Source: Rhizodiscina lignyota
Taxonomy: Eukaryota; Ascomycota; Dothideomycetes; Aulographales; Rhizodiscinaceae
DNA: 64,000 bases
Reading direction: 5' to 3'
Assembly: GCA_010015805.1 (NCBI GenBank)
Contig: ML978123.1
Coordinates: 2,108,001-2,172,000 of the forward strand
Below are positions 32,866 to 43,449 of the stretch, piece by piece. The notes below the pieces were generated by a model. That model saw only the letters and a list, made by a program, of their open reading frames with translations, ran no database searches and was not told where the DNA came from. The position numbers and the translations under genes are program-made. Every line of letters starts with the position of its first letter. The stretch's first letter is position 1.

Positions 32866-34538
32866 GTTGCTCGAGAATATAACAAGACTGGCTGCTGTTT
32901 AAGGTTATAGTGCGAAATCTCTGGTTCCCTTGATGGCTGAGTTTGGTGATAGCTCTCATCTTCTGCGGTGGAAAGATATTCATTCTTATAGATTAGATTT
33001 GCTCTCTGTAATATACACTTTGTCAAGCCTAGTCGAAAGAGGATGAACGCTGCGCTCGAGTTGAATGAAGATTGCGGGTAGCTGCCGGATTACTGTTAGG
33101 TTCTCAGCTTTGTGATCGCAAGAATCCTCCATCACAGCCTCGATTGTTTCAATGTTCGTAGAGTTGGATGCTTGCCGTGGATGAAAATGAGATGAAGGGG
33201 ACGCTTGACGTGAACGAGCTTGGCGTCCTTTCCATTTCAGAGCACTCCGTGATATAATAATAGTAATGTTAAATTTGGAAGCGGTTCCTGTACAATTCAA
33301 TGTCATTATAATAGGGTTCATTTGGTTGGAGTGACGATGTTGTTGTGAACTTGGTACAGCCACTCCAGGGGAGTGGGTCAAATACGAGCGCGGCATACAA
33401 CCTCTTCAGAGTGTGATCGACGGTTTTCTGCACCATACAAGTCAAAGATGAGGATCTCTTTGGGCGCTCTTCAGCCTTGCCTGATGTCAACAGAAAGGAG
33501 GAATAGAGCGCGCCGAGATGAGTTTTATGACCTTCTTTTCGTAAGCTTGGACGTGGGCAAGTACGATTCGTGGCTGGGCCTCTGCACCGAATTGGAACAG
33601 CAGGGAAATTAGCCTGTCGTGAAGGAATTTGGAGGCGGTCAGAGGCATATGCGTCAACCACAGCATTCCGTCATCATTGTACGAGCGCGGTTCCAGAGAC
33701 CTCGAGAAGCGTTCTACAACAAGTCCTGAGCTAAGTAGCGACAAGGTCTGCATCTCCGCAGCCAACAGCGGCGCCCAACGTGACACCAAGGAGGAACTGG
33801 AGCTGGAAAGACTCTGAAAGAGACGGCATGATGCAAGGAAGTATTTGGGAATCCGCTGAGGTTTGTCGCGTGCTAGATAATGAGAGCTGTGAACCACCTT
33901 TAAGGGAACTGTGGAGCAGACGCCCGGATCAGGAAACGCGTCTTAGCAATAAAAGAAATTGACGGGCTAAAACATATTTAAATCTTCGCACGGGAGATAA
34001 AACCACTCCGTTCCCCGCATACCCGCCCAGCTTATGTTGGGATTATCGCAAGACTAGCCTCTCTGGGACGGCAAATAGGAGACAGGCCTGACAGGAGATG
34101 ATGTGCGGACCACCAGTTCGTCTTCCGAATGTCTTCCAATTTATGACCACAAAGATCTTTAAATCGGGCAAGTCGGAGATGATTCGACCGTGTCTCGCAA
34201 GAGGCTCTCCATGGGGAAGCATCATGCCACGCACGATACATGGGGACTCTCCACAGCCTTGAAGGGAATAAACTAGATGAGGAAGTAAACACCCCACTCT
34301 CATAATGCTGCGCTGCGTCAAGAGCCCGGAATTACAGGAAATGATCCGGACTTCCTTGGTTGGAGAAGTAGCTGGAGATTGACGAGACATTCTTTCGGAT
34401 ACTTCATTTGTAGGATGCTGACAGCTGCAATGCGATTGCTTACCGACTGCTTGACGAGGAGCTGATATCTATTTCCCTTTCGAAAGGGAATATCATGTTT
34501 AATCGAGAAAAAACTGGACTTCTCAAACTTCTGGAACC
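32866..34538. other. Gene-poor stretch of 1.7 kb
   Basis: Contains several overlapping ORFs up to 136 codons on the minus strand (32986-33396, 33269-33661, 33487-33897), none with recognised homology. The last shows some protein-like composition but no clear start or splice context. This is the longest apparently empty stretch in the accessory part of the window except for 53730-55627; I could not identify transposon remains in it. Confidence 0.5.
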
Positions 34539-36012
34539 ATGGTTGTCGAGAATTCTCAATCAGAGACCACCATACCAGATCGAACAATCAACAAAGGCAA
34601 GCTCAGTGGTGGTGAGTGGAGACTTACTCCGATTCACAATGTAGGGTATCAATTGGTCTCACTGCGCAGGAAACTCAAATCAATCGGTCGTTATCGTCGG
34701 CGCTGGCCCTATGGGAGTGCTACTCGCACTCAAGCTCGGTAAAGCTGGCGTCAAAGTGACGATTCTGGAGAAAGAGCAGAAGACAGCCGATGCTCCGCGA
34801 GCCTGTGGATACTTTGCCGCATCTACTCTTGCACTTCACGACGCAGGCGTGTATGACAAGACCAAGGAAGAAGGTTTCTTGACTAGGGGCCTGTGCTGGA
34901 GAAGAAAACCTGTCGATGACGGCAGTGGCAACAGGCGGCTGGGCGACATGGTTGCCAGCATGCCGCTCGCTCCACCAGATTTGAAGTCTGAGGACATGCC
35001 ACCTGGTGTTGGGCTGCTGTGTTTGCAACAGTCGAACTTGACTAGACTGTTTGTCCGAGAAGCATTGGCGACTGGAAATGTGTCAATCGACTTCAACCGA
35101 GAACTTTGTGATATCGAAGAAAAGGGAACCGTTGTGACTGCAATAGCGAAAGACGTCGATACAGGAGACATGCACAGGTATTCCGCATCCTTCCTGGTTG
35201 GTGCCGATGGCGGTCGCTCTACCACACGACGATTGCTGGGAATCCCCTTTGGAGGTCATACTTGGCCGGAACGCGTCCTTGCAACTGATGTTCTGGTGCC
35301 GAATGCGGAAGATCCAATCATGCACACCAGTTTCGTCTTCGACAATATCAACTTTACTGTGGTTACGCCTCTAACGGAACCGGTTATGGGGAAGTGGTCA
35401 TTATGGAGATACGCGACAGCTACCGATCCCCAAGACGATAGATCAGAAGAAGAATTATTGAAAGATGAACATATCGCCTCTTTGTATGAGAAGTTCATGG
35501 CAGGACCAAGGCCGCTGCAATATGAGATCAAGGCAAGATCGTTGTATAGAATACACCAGCGCTTAGCAAATACGTTCCGCCGGGGACGTTGTGTGCTTGC
35601 TGGTGATGCTGCTCATGTTTGCGCTGTGAGTTTGGACCACTTTTTTTCTGCAACTCCATTATTTGGCTTACTGTTTATCCAACCTCAGCCTTACGGCGCT
35701 CTTGGTCTCAATTCTGGCATCCTCGATGTCGACGCCCTCAGCGATGCCCTTCTAATGATCTTTAACGAGGGCAAGCGGCTGTCGCTTCTGGATGTCTACT
35801 CCGATGAGAGGCGAAAAGTCTTTCAATTCTTCGTCAACCCGACCACAACACACAACAAGCTCCGCATGAGCTCAGACCCAGATAATGTCGTGGAAGATGA
35901 CTGGCTCCTCAGGTCGCTGAAAAATCCGTCGCCGGAAGCATTAGAGGAGCTCGCGAAACCGTATTTTGAGACTTGGCGAACAGACATGAGAAAGTTGGCC
36001 GACACAAATTAA
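34539..36012 (+). CDS. FAD-dependent monooxygenase (aromatic hydroxylase type)
   Basis: Exons 34539-34611, 34670-35625 and 35689-36012 give 450 residues of a group A flavoprotein hydroxylase. The Rossmann motif GAGPMG follows the first intron, the ILEKE strand end binds the FAD ribose, and the DG motif is VGADGGRSTTRR. The GD motif is CVLAGDAAHVCA (about 336-343). Intron 2 falls right after that motif, and exon 3 resumes with PYGALGLNSGILDVDAL, the conserved continuation. Intron 2 is 63 nt with no stop codon, so an unspliced form would still be open. Relatives act on phenols or polyketide-like aromatics; the substrate is unknown. Confidence 0.9.
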
Positions 36013-36301
36013 AAGAGCGCGGACTGTGCATGGAATAGACCTGCCAGTCAGTTTAATATCAAAGATACAGTGGCTGACTTAAACATGCCTTATTTCCCAT
36101 GCACAGTTGCTTGTATTGCTCGCTGAATAGATACCTTATATTTTGCAAGGCCTGAGCGAACCACGAATGCAAACTCCCGTAAGTATATCTCCCATTTCTC
36201 TATCAGGCCAGACAGACCCAAACAAACTGATACCCAATGGGCATTTTTAGACTCTGGACTCTATGTACATGCGGTTCAACTCTACCTTTGTCTAAATTTC
36301 T

Positions 36302-37598
36302 TTAAGCTGTAAAAGGTACTTGCAACCTCTGGCAAGGCTTTTTCCTGGCCATTGCTGTCGTTGGTATCGCAGATGCTGTGGTGGGTCCTACTGGAGTTGA
36401 TTCTGACGATATAGAAGACTTTACCGAGGCAGACACCTCGGAAGCCGGAACCGGAGTAAGCGTAACGGTTGTCAAAGGAGCTGATGTGGTCGAGGGAACT
36501 ACTGAAGAGCTCGAAGTTGCAGGTGAGCTTGCCGCTGGCATTGAAGACGTATCACTTGGCGATACCGCCTCCGCAGCAGATGTAGCTACAGAAGCAGAAG
36601 TGTCCGCAGCAGCCGCTGACGAGGTTGCTTCGGTTGAAGTCGCTGCAACAGACGACACATCCGACGACGACGAAGTATCAGAAGAAGCATCACTACCAGG
36701 CCCAGTAACGCTCTTTGTGAGCTCTCCGCTCTCGATGTATACACCACTGAAATACCAGTCCTCGGTTGGGCTGTCAGTGTAGCCAGTGCGAGGCAGACGT
36801 AGAACGCCGAGATGCCAGTCTGCTCCGTTAGAAGAAGCACTCGCAGACACAGGTACCACTATCTGGCTGAGCGAGTCCGAGCCGTTGGAGCCCCAAAGTC
36901 CCACAGTCTGCCCATCGAAATCGATTTCATATGCGAAGTTGTACCACTGGCCAGCAGTAAACGGCGTCTTCCATTGGGACTGGCTGGTAACCATCCACTG
37001 CAGGTTCGGATTATCTGTTCCTTGCTCTCCGTTGATCCAACCGTACTTCATCTCGGTGAAGTGGCTTTCGAAGAAATTGACCTGGTGCTCCATGTCTACG
37101 CTTGGAGCGTTTGTGTCAGTCCGCTTCATCGAGAAGTGATAATAGACCTTGCCCTTATTGATGGCAGCCGTCGTTTGTGGAATCAGTTCCGTTCGAAGCA
37201 TATCCTGGCCTTCCCAATGAGATGTCTGATCGATGGTGATCTTCACACCCTTGGACGAGGCCTCATCGGCAGGGTTCTTGAAGTCTCGGTTAAGGTTGAC
37301 ATATTCCGTGACGTTGCCATCACCGTGGATATAGTACTGGTACGGACCAACTTCGTTTGAAAATGACCCTGGATGCAAGCGTGAGTCTGCTGCTCTGAAA
37401 TGATTTATGGCATAGTTGGTTGACATACACTTGGTGAGGTCTTCGCTGGAAGTGAGGTCATTGAATCGACCATCCCAAAGAATGTCGCCTGTACGACATA
37501 TTAGCAGTCGGCTTGAAAATTGTAGTAGATGAGTGCATACCAGCAACGAAAGCGCTGGAACTGGCCAGCAGTGCCAACAGTCTCTTTGAATCGAACAT
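36302..37598 (-). CDS. GH131 beta-glucanase with Ser/Thr-rich tail, secreted
   Basis: Exons 37598-37541, 37488-37429 and 37368-36302 give 394 residues. A signal peptide (MFDSKRLLALLASSSAFVA) leads straight into the GH131 domain: GDILWDGRFNDL, VGPYQYYIHGDG and TRTELIPQ-like segments (MLRTELIPQTTAAI). HQVNFFESHFTEMKYGWING and ADWHLGVLRLPRTGY follow, ending about residue 275. GH131 enzymes act on beta-1,3-, 1,4- and 1,6-glucans and are found in plant-associated and wood-degrading fungi. A tail of about 110 residues is almost pure Ser, Thr, Ala and Val, ending in a basic KKPCQRLQVPFTA. It has no carbohydrate-binding module and no clear GPI signal. The Trp after DLTK is rebuilt across intron 2, which confirms the model. 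Confidence 0.93.
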
Positions 37599-38125
37599 GT
37601 TCAACGAGTGACTACAGTGAGATAATGAAGGACAACTGCGCTAGGAAGCATTTGAGCGGCCAGCGTAGTCTATCAATAAGAGTGAACATGGCTGCAATAA
37701 TCGTAGACAATTTTCAATTCATCCGACGTACTCCGTAGTCCCCCCTCCATTCACGGTCAAGCTGAAAAGCACCATGTATTCGAAACGGCGGCACACTGTA
37801 CAATTTCCGCAGATATGATGCCCTACAGGTTCTCATTAACTGCCCATTAGGGCGCAATTCTTGACGGACAGTTTGCAAATAAGTGAAATTTCCCTCGACA
37901 GGGGTATTTCGTTCCAGATTGATCATGCAAGGATCACCTTGTTGATGACCCTCAATTTCTCCACGCTTGAGGAAACGTCAAACATGAAACATCGGCTGCA
38001 AACATTTGAGAGTCCATACGAAAAGCCACTTCGAGCTTGTAAATTGATATAATTTCGCCGGTTGAGCTGTTTTATCATTGCCTCATTGGCGGATAATATG
38101 GGAAATTCTGTCATATTATGTAGAG
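37599..38125. other. Intergenic region between GH131 and the GH6 remnant
   Basis: 527 nt with the GH131 promoter. Nothing recognisable as coding, and no repeat. Confidence 0.55.
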
Positions 38126-38503
38126 CTAGCTAAACGCTGGGTTGGCGTTTTGAAGTAATTGCTCAAAATAAGCCTCAAACCACGAACCAGCTTGCGGAGC
38201 GGGTTGTAGGGCGTCAGACAGAGCACAGTGGCTGTCAAAGCGGGGCGCTGTAGAGTTCGATGTACCATCGCATTCACCACCAGGCTTGACCCAGACGAAA
38301 GCGTCGACAAGATCATCACCCGTATTCGTAGTAGGCCTCACGCCAAAGCCAGTGTCTATGACGTTGCACCAGTCGCCCCAAGCCTGTTGCTTTGTGGGTT
38401 GGACGCCATTCTGAAAGACAGATGTGTTAGCACAATTCGGAAACTTGAGGGAGGCTGGGGTTGCTATTGACGAGGCTTCCGGTCCGCGGGAACTCATATC
38501 CAT
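38126..38503 (-). pseudogene. Remnant of a GH6 cellobiohydrolase (last exon)
   Basis: The stretch 38410-38126 encodes 94 residues that match the very C-terminus of GH6 cellobiohydrolases: NGVQPTKQQAWGDWCN, GFGVRPTTNTGDDLVDAF, WVKPGGECDGTS (with the catalytic-site Asp and its disulfide Cys) and DALQPAP...WFEAYFEQLLQNANPAF. Just before it lies a normal intron end (GCTAAC branch, TTTCAG acceptor). Further upstream, MDMSSRG resembles the family's HFIMDTSRNG segment but has no usable donor, and a stop interrupts the frame. The rest of the catalytic domain (about 350 residues, plus signal peptide) is not found in the 600 nt upstream. It is best read as a truncated relic of a host gene. The retained exon is still open, so the loss may be fairly recent. 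Confidence 0.85.
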
Positions 38504-39107
38504 GAATTAAGAAAAAAGCAGACATGTGCTGAACAGGTGTCCCGCTCCACCGTTGCCCGTCAGTTCATGCGAGGGCGAAATCCTGCTCGTCTCATGATCG
38601 GAAGTTGGCCAACGTGAAATGGAGCGTTCTAATGTAGAAATCGTCAGAAATATGCGCCCCTAATACTCACCGGTCATGAGCGACGTTAATTAGTGGCGAA
38701 AGCTGTTTCTCTGTCCTTATGTAGGAACCGCCTATGAGAGTCATATGTGGGAGATGGATGAAGCAGCTGGACAAGTCGTCCACAATTGAACGGAGAAAAC
38801 AATCCAGTATAACATGATAGTGATCTATGAGTGCCGCCAACATGATATATCATGCCGAGAGACGAGAGTGATTCCCTGATCTTGATCTCAATCGGCAAAA
38901 CTTCGGTAGTTAAGAGCGGAGAAAATAGGCCTCCGAGGAGCTATGACCTCACGCGAATCTTCGTTTGCGGCGATAAGGTAAACATCAACCGAGCTTTCTG
39001 CTGCCTTCATTAACGCCACCTTCAACACCATAGCAACCGACCTCTTCGCGCCCTCTTCAGGTCTGCATCAGGCTCTTACCGCTCTTGCGGTCTCCATCTG
39101 ATCAATC
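38504..39107. promoter_or_regulatory. Upstream region of SRC1
   Basis: 604 nt containing the SRC1 promoter and whatever flanked the GH6 remnant. No GH6-like coding sequence could be found here on either strand. Confidence 0.5.
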
Positions 39108-41288
39108 ATGGCCGATGAGGACTTGGAATACCTCTCACCTGGCTTTGATCCAGCCTCACTCACTGTGCCAAAGCTACGGTCGATCCTCGTGCAATACAAT
39201 GTCGGCTACCCGTCTTCAGCAAAGAAGGCACAGCTAGTGGATCTATTCCACGAGCACGTTACGCCGCAAGCAAAGCGCATACTGAGCTCGCGCGCACGAA
39301 CTAAGCCTTCCAGCCGCGGCATCAAAGACGTGCCATCGAGCCAGGCATCAGCAGTTGATGAGGACGAGGAAGAAAACATAGTGCCCCAGCCTCTTCCAAG
39401 CACGACAGCAGGAAAACGCAAATCGCGCCGAGTCACTGCAGGACCGACTGATGTGGAGCAAGATGAGACTCAAGCGCCTGCAAGAAGAATATCGGGCAAA
39501 CATGCACGAGCTTCAGATGCAGAGACAGATGGACAACCGGTACAAAGGCGTTCGCGAAAAAGCGCGGTGACACCTGCCGCCAAACTAGAGGAGCGAGATC
39601 CGGTAGCTTGGCACAACGAAGATGGCGAGAGCCCTTTTACATCTGACAATCCTTTTCAGAGCGGAAGTTCTCCTCCCACCGAAGTTGCGCCTCCATCTCG
39701 GGACCAGAGAAGGAAAACGCTTGGTCCGATTGAACACAAAGAGAAGCGCAAGAGCAGTGCCAATCGACGGAGGACGGACAATTACACGGGCCCTCAGGCT
39801 GACGGCGCAGTGGTACCAACTTCTAAAACGTTTGAGATACCGCTGTCACACTTAAAAAAGAAACAGGAAATCGATGAAGATGATGTCGAGATCGGTGAGG
39901 AGTTTACCCCAGACGAGCAGCTCGAGCTAGTTCGTGAGCGAGCGGAGAACGGGAATCGGGACGTACTACCACCTCGAAGGCGAAAACAGGCCTCTAAAGG
40001 AGCAGGAATCGTCAAAGTAGGAACGTCTGCCTTCCTGATAGCCATGCTTGGCGGACTTGCCACGGTCTGGCGACAAGAGAAGCTGGAAGTCGGCTATTGC
40101 GGCGTCGGCCGGCCATCAACATCATTAGGTGGGGTCGAGATTCCGGAATGGGCACAAGGTCTGCAACCGCAGTGTGAACCGTGTCCGCCTCATGCGTACT
40201 GTTACGCAGATCTAAAAACAGAATGCGAGCCTGACTTCATTCTGCGACCACACCCCCTTTCTCTGGGCGGCCTTGTCCCAATACCGCCAACTTGCGAGCC
40301 GGACAGCGAAAAGTCTCGACGTGTACAAGCGGTAGCAGACCGTGCGATTGAGGAGCTTCGTGAGCGAAATGCCCAATATGAATGTGGAGAACTAAAAAAC
40401 GATCAAGGAAAAGGTGTTCCACCCGAAATCAAAGAAGAAGAGCTTAAAGAAGTTGTCTCCACGAAGCGTCGAAAAGGCATGTCACAAGAGGAATTCGATG
40501 ACCTGTGGAACGCCGCCGTGGGCGATATCCTGAACCGCGATGAGGTTATCAGCGGTACTGATGGGTGAGTCTCTACTTTGCATTGCATTGATGCACCAAT
40601 TCACCCAAACCCCCGCCGAGAACAACACCTCACTGAACATCACACTAATCAGATTCGCCGTCTCGCAAACAGACCCACAGGATCACGAACACTCGCATCC
40701 ACCTCACTCGCCCGTCTCCCCCTCTCCTGCGCCATCCGACGATCCTTCCGACAGGCGCTTGCGAGACATCTTTGGAAGCTTGTAGCTTTCCTGGTGCTTG
40801 TAGCATCTGGTGTGTACATGAGACATTCTATCACAAGCGGCAAGGAAACGGAAGAAAGAGCGAAACAACTTGCGTCGTATGCATTGGATCGTCTTGCCAC
40901 GCAGGCATCGCTGCATGCGCAAGACTCACAGTCTTTTCCGGAAGCGTACATCGGCATGGGTCATTTGCGGGATGATATACTGCGTAATGAATTTTCTGCG
41001 AGCCGGAGGACAAAGCTATGGGCGAAGGTGCAGACAAAGGTTGAGCAGAATTCTAATGTGCGTCCAATGGTTCGGGAGGGTAGGAGTGGAGACGTTGGCA
41101 GAGTATGGGAGTGGGTTGGCCCATTAACAGCAGTGGAAGATGGTCGGAGTGGCGGTAGGCGGGAAAGCTCAAGATATAGTCTTGGGGTGATGAGCAACGG
41201 CAGTGCACCAAATTCCAGCCCGATGAAGGGCGATGGCTCGGAAATAAGCGAGCTACGCAGTTGGAATGAGGGACGACCTATCTACTGA
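39108..41288 (+). CDS. SRC1: Inner nuclear membrane protein Src1/Heh1 (LEM-like)
   Basis: Exons 39108-40564 and 40673-41288 give 690 residues. The N-terminal helix-extension-helix (HeH) domain spans about 15-50 (LTVPKLRSILVQYNVGYPSSAKKAQLVDLF). A long basic, disordered region follows. TM1 is about 304-322 (VGTSAFLIAMLGGLATVW). The lumenal Man1/Src1 domain has Cys-rich QCEPCPPHAYCYADLKTECEPDF. TM2 is about 518-537 (LWKLVAFLVLVASGVYM). The C-terminal winged-helix region includes LRDDILRNEFSASRRTKLW and GDVGRVWEWVGP. It anchors chromatin, including rDNA and telomeres, at the nuclear envelope. The intron has two AG acceptors 20 nt apart (40652 and 40672); only the distal one keeps the MSC frame. 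The proximal one opens another frame ending at 40785. Confidence 0.92.
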
Positions 41289-41822
41289 TGCGGTTGGTTT
41301 TTATGCAGCACGGCGCAACGATGGGTGGATTTGGTTTTGCGAACAGTCAACATGCGGCCCAGATTGTCCAGCTCTGTTCTGTATACATATGCCGGCTTCT
41401 GTAAACAGAGCAACGAATCATAATATAGTGACCATCGACTTTTCGTGAGTGATTGTGAGTCCTGCAATGACTTCACTCGCTAATGCTCCCTTGTGTAGAG
41501 AGCCACAGAGGAAAATCTTAAGATAGCTGAGCCTTCAACTACGCTCGAGTGCGGTTGAGCCGTCTTTGAGTTAACATTGGGCACGGAGCTGGAATCTCTT
41601 TAATTCGAGCCTAGGACAAGGAATTTACATTTCCCATGCGCTCGGCTTACCGGAAATGTCTTGCTATTATAACTGTACCCCTTCCATGAGCTTTTTCTTT
41701 GCTTCAATTTCAAAACGTGACCAGCAACGTGACAGCGATAGTCCGCCAGCAAATGGGTATATAGCAATTAAGCCAGAAACAAATCATAAACCAGAGAGGA
41801 CGTCAACCTCAAGCACCACCTG
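41289..41822. other. Convergent intergenic region
   Basis: 534 nt between the SRC1 stop and the stop of the BLES03-like gene. Two 3' flanks; nothing recognised. Confidence 0.6.
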
Positions 41823-43177
41823 CTACTTCTTTGTGGGTCCTTTTCCCTTTGAACTCGTAGTCGCCGGCTTTTTGCGAGCTCGCTCCTTGTCGGTGGATTT
41901 GTCCGGGCCTCGTTTTCCAGACACTGTCAACTCGTCCGAAGCGAGGATGTCCTTGCTTGAGTACAGGCTCGCTCTCAAGTTGACACTGTTGTCGTAGTTG
42001 ATGCCGAGGTGGGTGTATACATCAGGCTTGTAGTAGATGCTTTGGTTTCCTTCCTTGGGAACAAGGCCGAGCGTATCGAGCGCTTGAGCAACACGCTTGA
42101 TGTCCGCCATATCAGTGAAGTCTCTCGTGTACACGCATATCACGCGCACTCCGTCGTCTTCATCTCTGTCTGTGTTGGTTGCGATTTTCGCCGTAGGTCC
42201 CAATCGATTCTCGGAGATAGCCTCACAGACCAAACGCCACACCCGCGGTACGTTGTTGCCTTTGGGGCGGAGCATCCACTTCCCAGAAAGAACCTTGCAT
42301 TCAATGGCTAGGTCTTCAATATTCTGCTTCAGAGCGTCTCTTTCTGGTTTGAGCATGCGGGTAATACTACCTGCTGGCTTCTCCGGATTGTCAGCCTGGA
42401 GGCTAGCACGATGTGAACGATAACTGTCTAGCAGCCGTTCGCCCTCTTCCTCCAGCTTCGAAATATCCGAGTGATCCTCTGAACCTTCCGCCGGCGAATA
42501 TGGGTTTGCTATCCAGATCCAAAAATATGGAGCCCATGAGATGTCCAGTGGATGAACGCGTTTCAGAAATTCAGGGACACTCTCAGAGAGCTGTCGCGCG
42601 TGCGGCCAACCTTCGAAGCCACTATGAAGATCAGTGTCCATGACGGTCGTGGTACCTCCATTTATGTGTGCAATGGCAGATGCAAGATGCCCGTCCTTGT
42701 CGTGGACTTTGATCGCTGTCGTTGGTCGTGCTTTGAACGCCATGGTGTTTAGCATTTTCGGGTGCAAAGCCCAGTATTCGCGTATGTCGCGATCTTCCTC
42801 TTGCTGTTCCCACTCGCTTTTCTCTTCTTCGTCACCTGTTCGAAGTTAGTATGCCGTGAGTGACTTGAGGATGACAAAAGTAGTGAGCCTAATGAAATGA
42901 ACAAGTGCAGAATGAATGGCCTGCTCTTCAAAGACGAGGGTGAGGATGTCTTGTGGTTTAATTTACTATGCGTTAGACAATATTTGCAAGAGTGCACGCT
43001 TGCAGCACATACAGTTTGTATTAACTGAAGATTATATGCATCCTGACTGTTCGATGTAAGGTCTGTCTCCACTCATTTCTCACACTTGAGGATGCAAACA
43101 GGGGGATGATCATACGTACCGTAGAAGCTTGACTCGTCCGATATCCACCCAGCTCCGTCCACCATGTCCTCCTTCAT
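41823..43177 (-). CDS. BLES03/DUF1917 family protein
   Basis: The main exon, 42835-41823, encodes about 336 residues that match the Bles03 (UPF0696, DUF1917) family. It has the translation-factor-like fold regions SGKWMLRPKGNNVPRVWRLV, TRDFTDMADIKRVAQAL and IYYKPDVYTHLGINYDN, then LRASLYSSKDIL. A basic C-terminal tail follows. The first exon probably begins at 43177 (MKEDMVDGAGWISDESSFY) with a GTACGT donor. The exons between 43114 and 42836 are not resolved: segments such as ILTLVFEEQAIHSALVHF look coding, but no set of consensus sites joins all parts in frame. So the 5' structure is uncertain while the family call is firm. The molecular function of the family is unknown. Confidence 0.78.
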
Positions 43178-43449
43178 GGCTGGCGTAGTGCGAAAGAAGT
43201 CAAGGAGGAGCGAGTTACATGATGGGTTGCCACTGCCAGATTGGAGCCTAGATGCCTGAGCAGAGTTGAAACACGATCAATGCAGTTACCAGATTGGGAA
43301 GTATGATGTGCCAAGACCCGTTCTGCCGCCTTTCACCGCCCGCGACGCGTGAACCCAAGTCGCGTCTTCCCAAGCGCGTCAAGGAGAGCAATATCGACGA
43401 ACTTCCGCAATACTCATTGAAGTCGAACGAGAAACGCTGAATTGTCATT

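Noticed and set aside
33487-33897. A possible small minus-strand gene of 136 codons in the gene-poor gap
   Set aside because: No recognised motif, no signal peptide in frame, no convincing splice sites; composition alone is not enough.
30570-38503. A secondary metabolite gene cluster
   Set aside because: No backbone synthase, transporter or pathway regulator is present; two oxidoreductases and glycosidases do not suffice.
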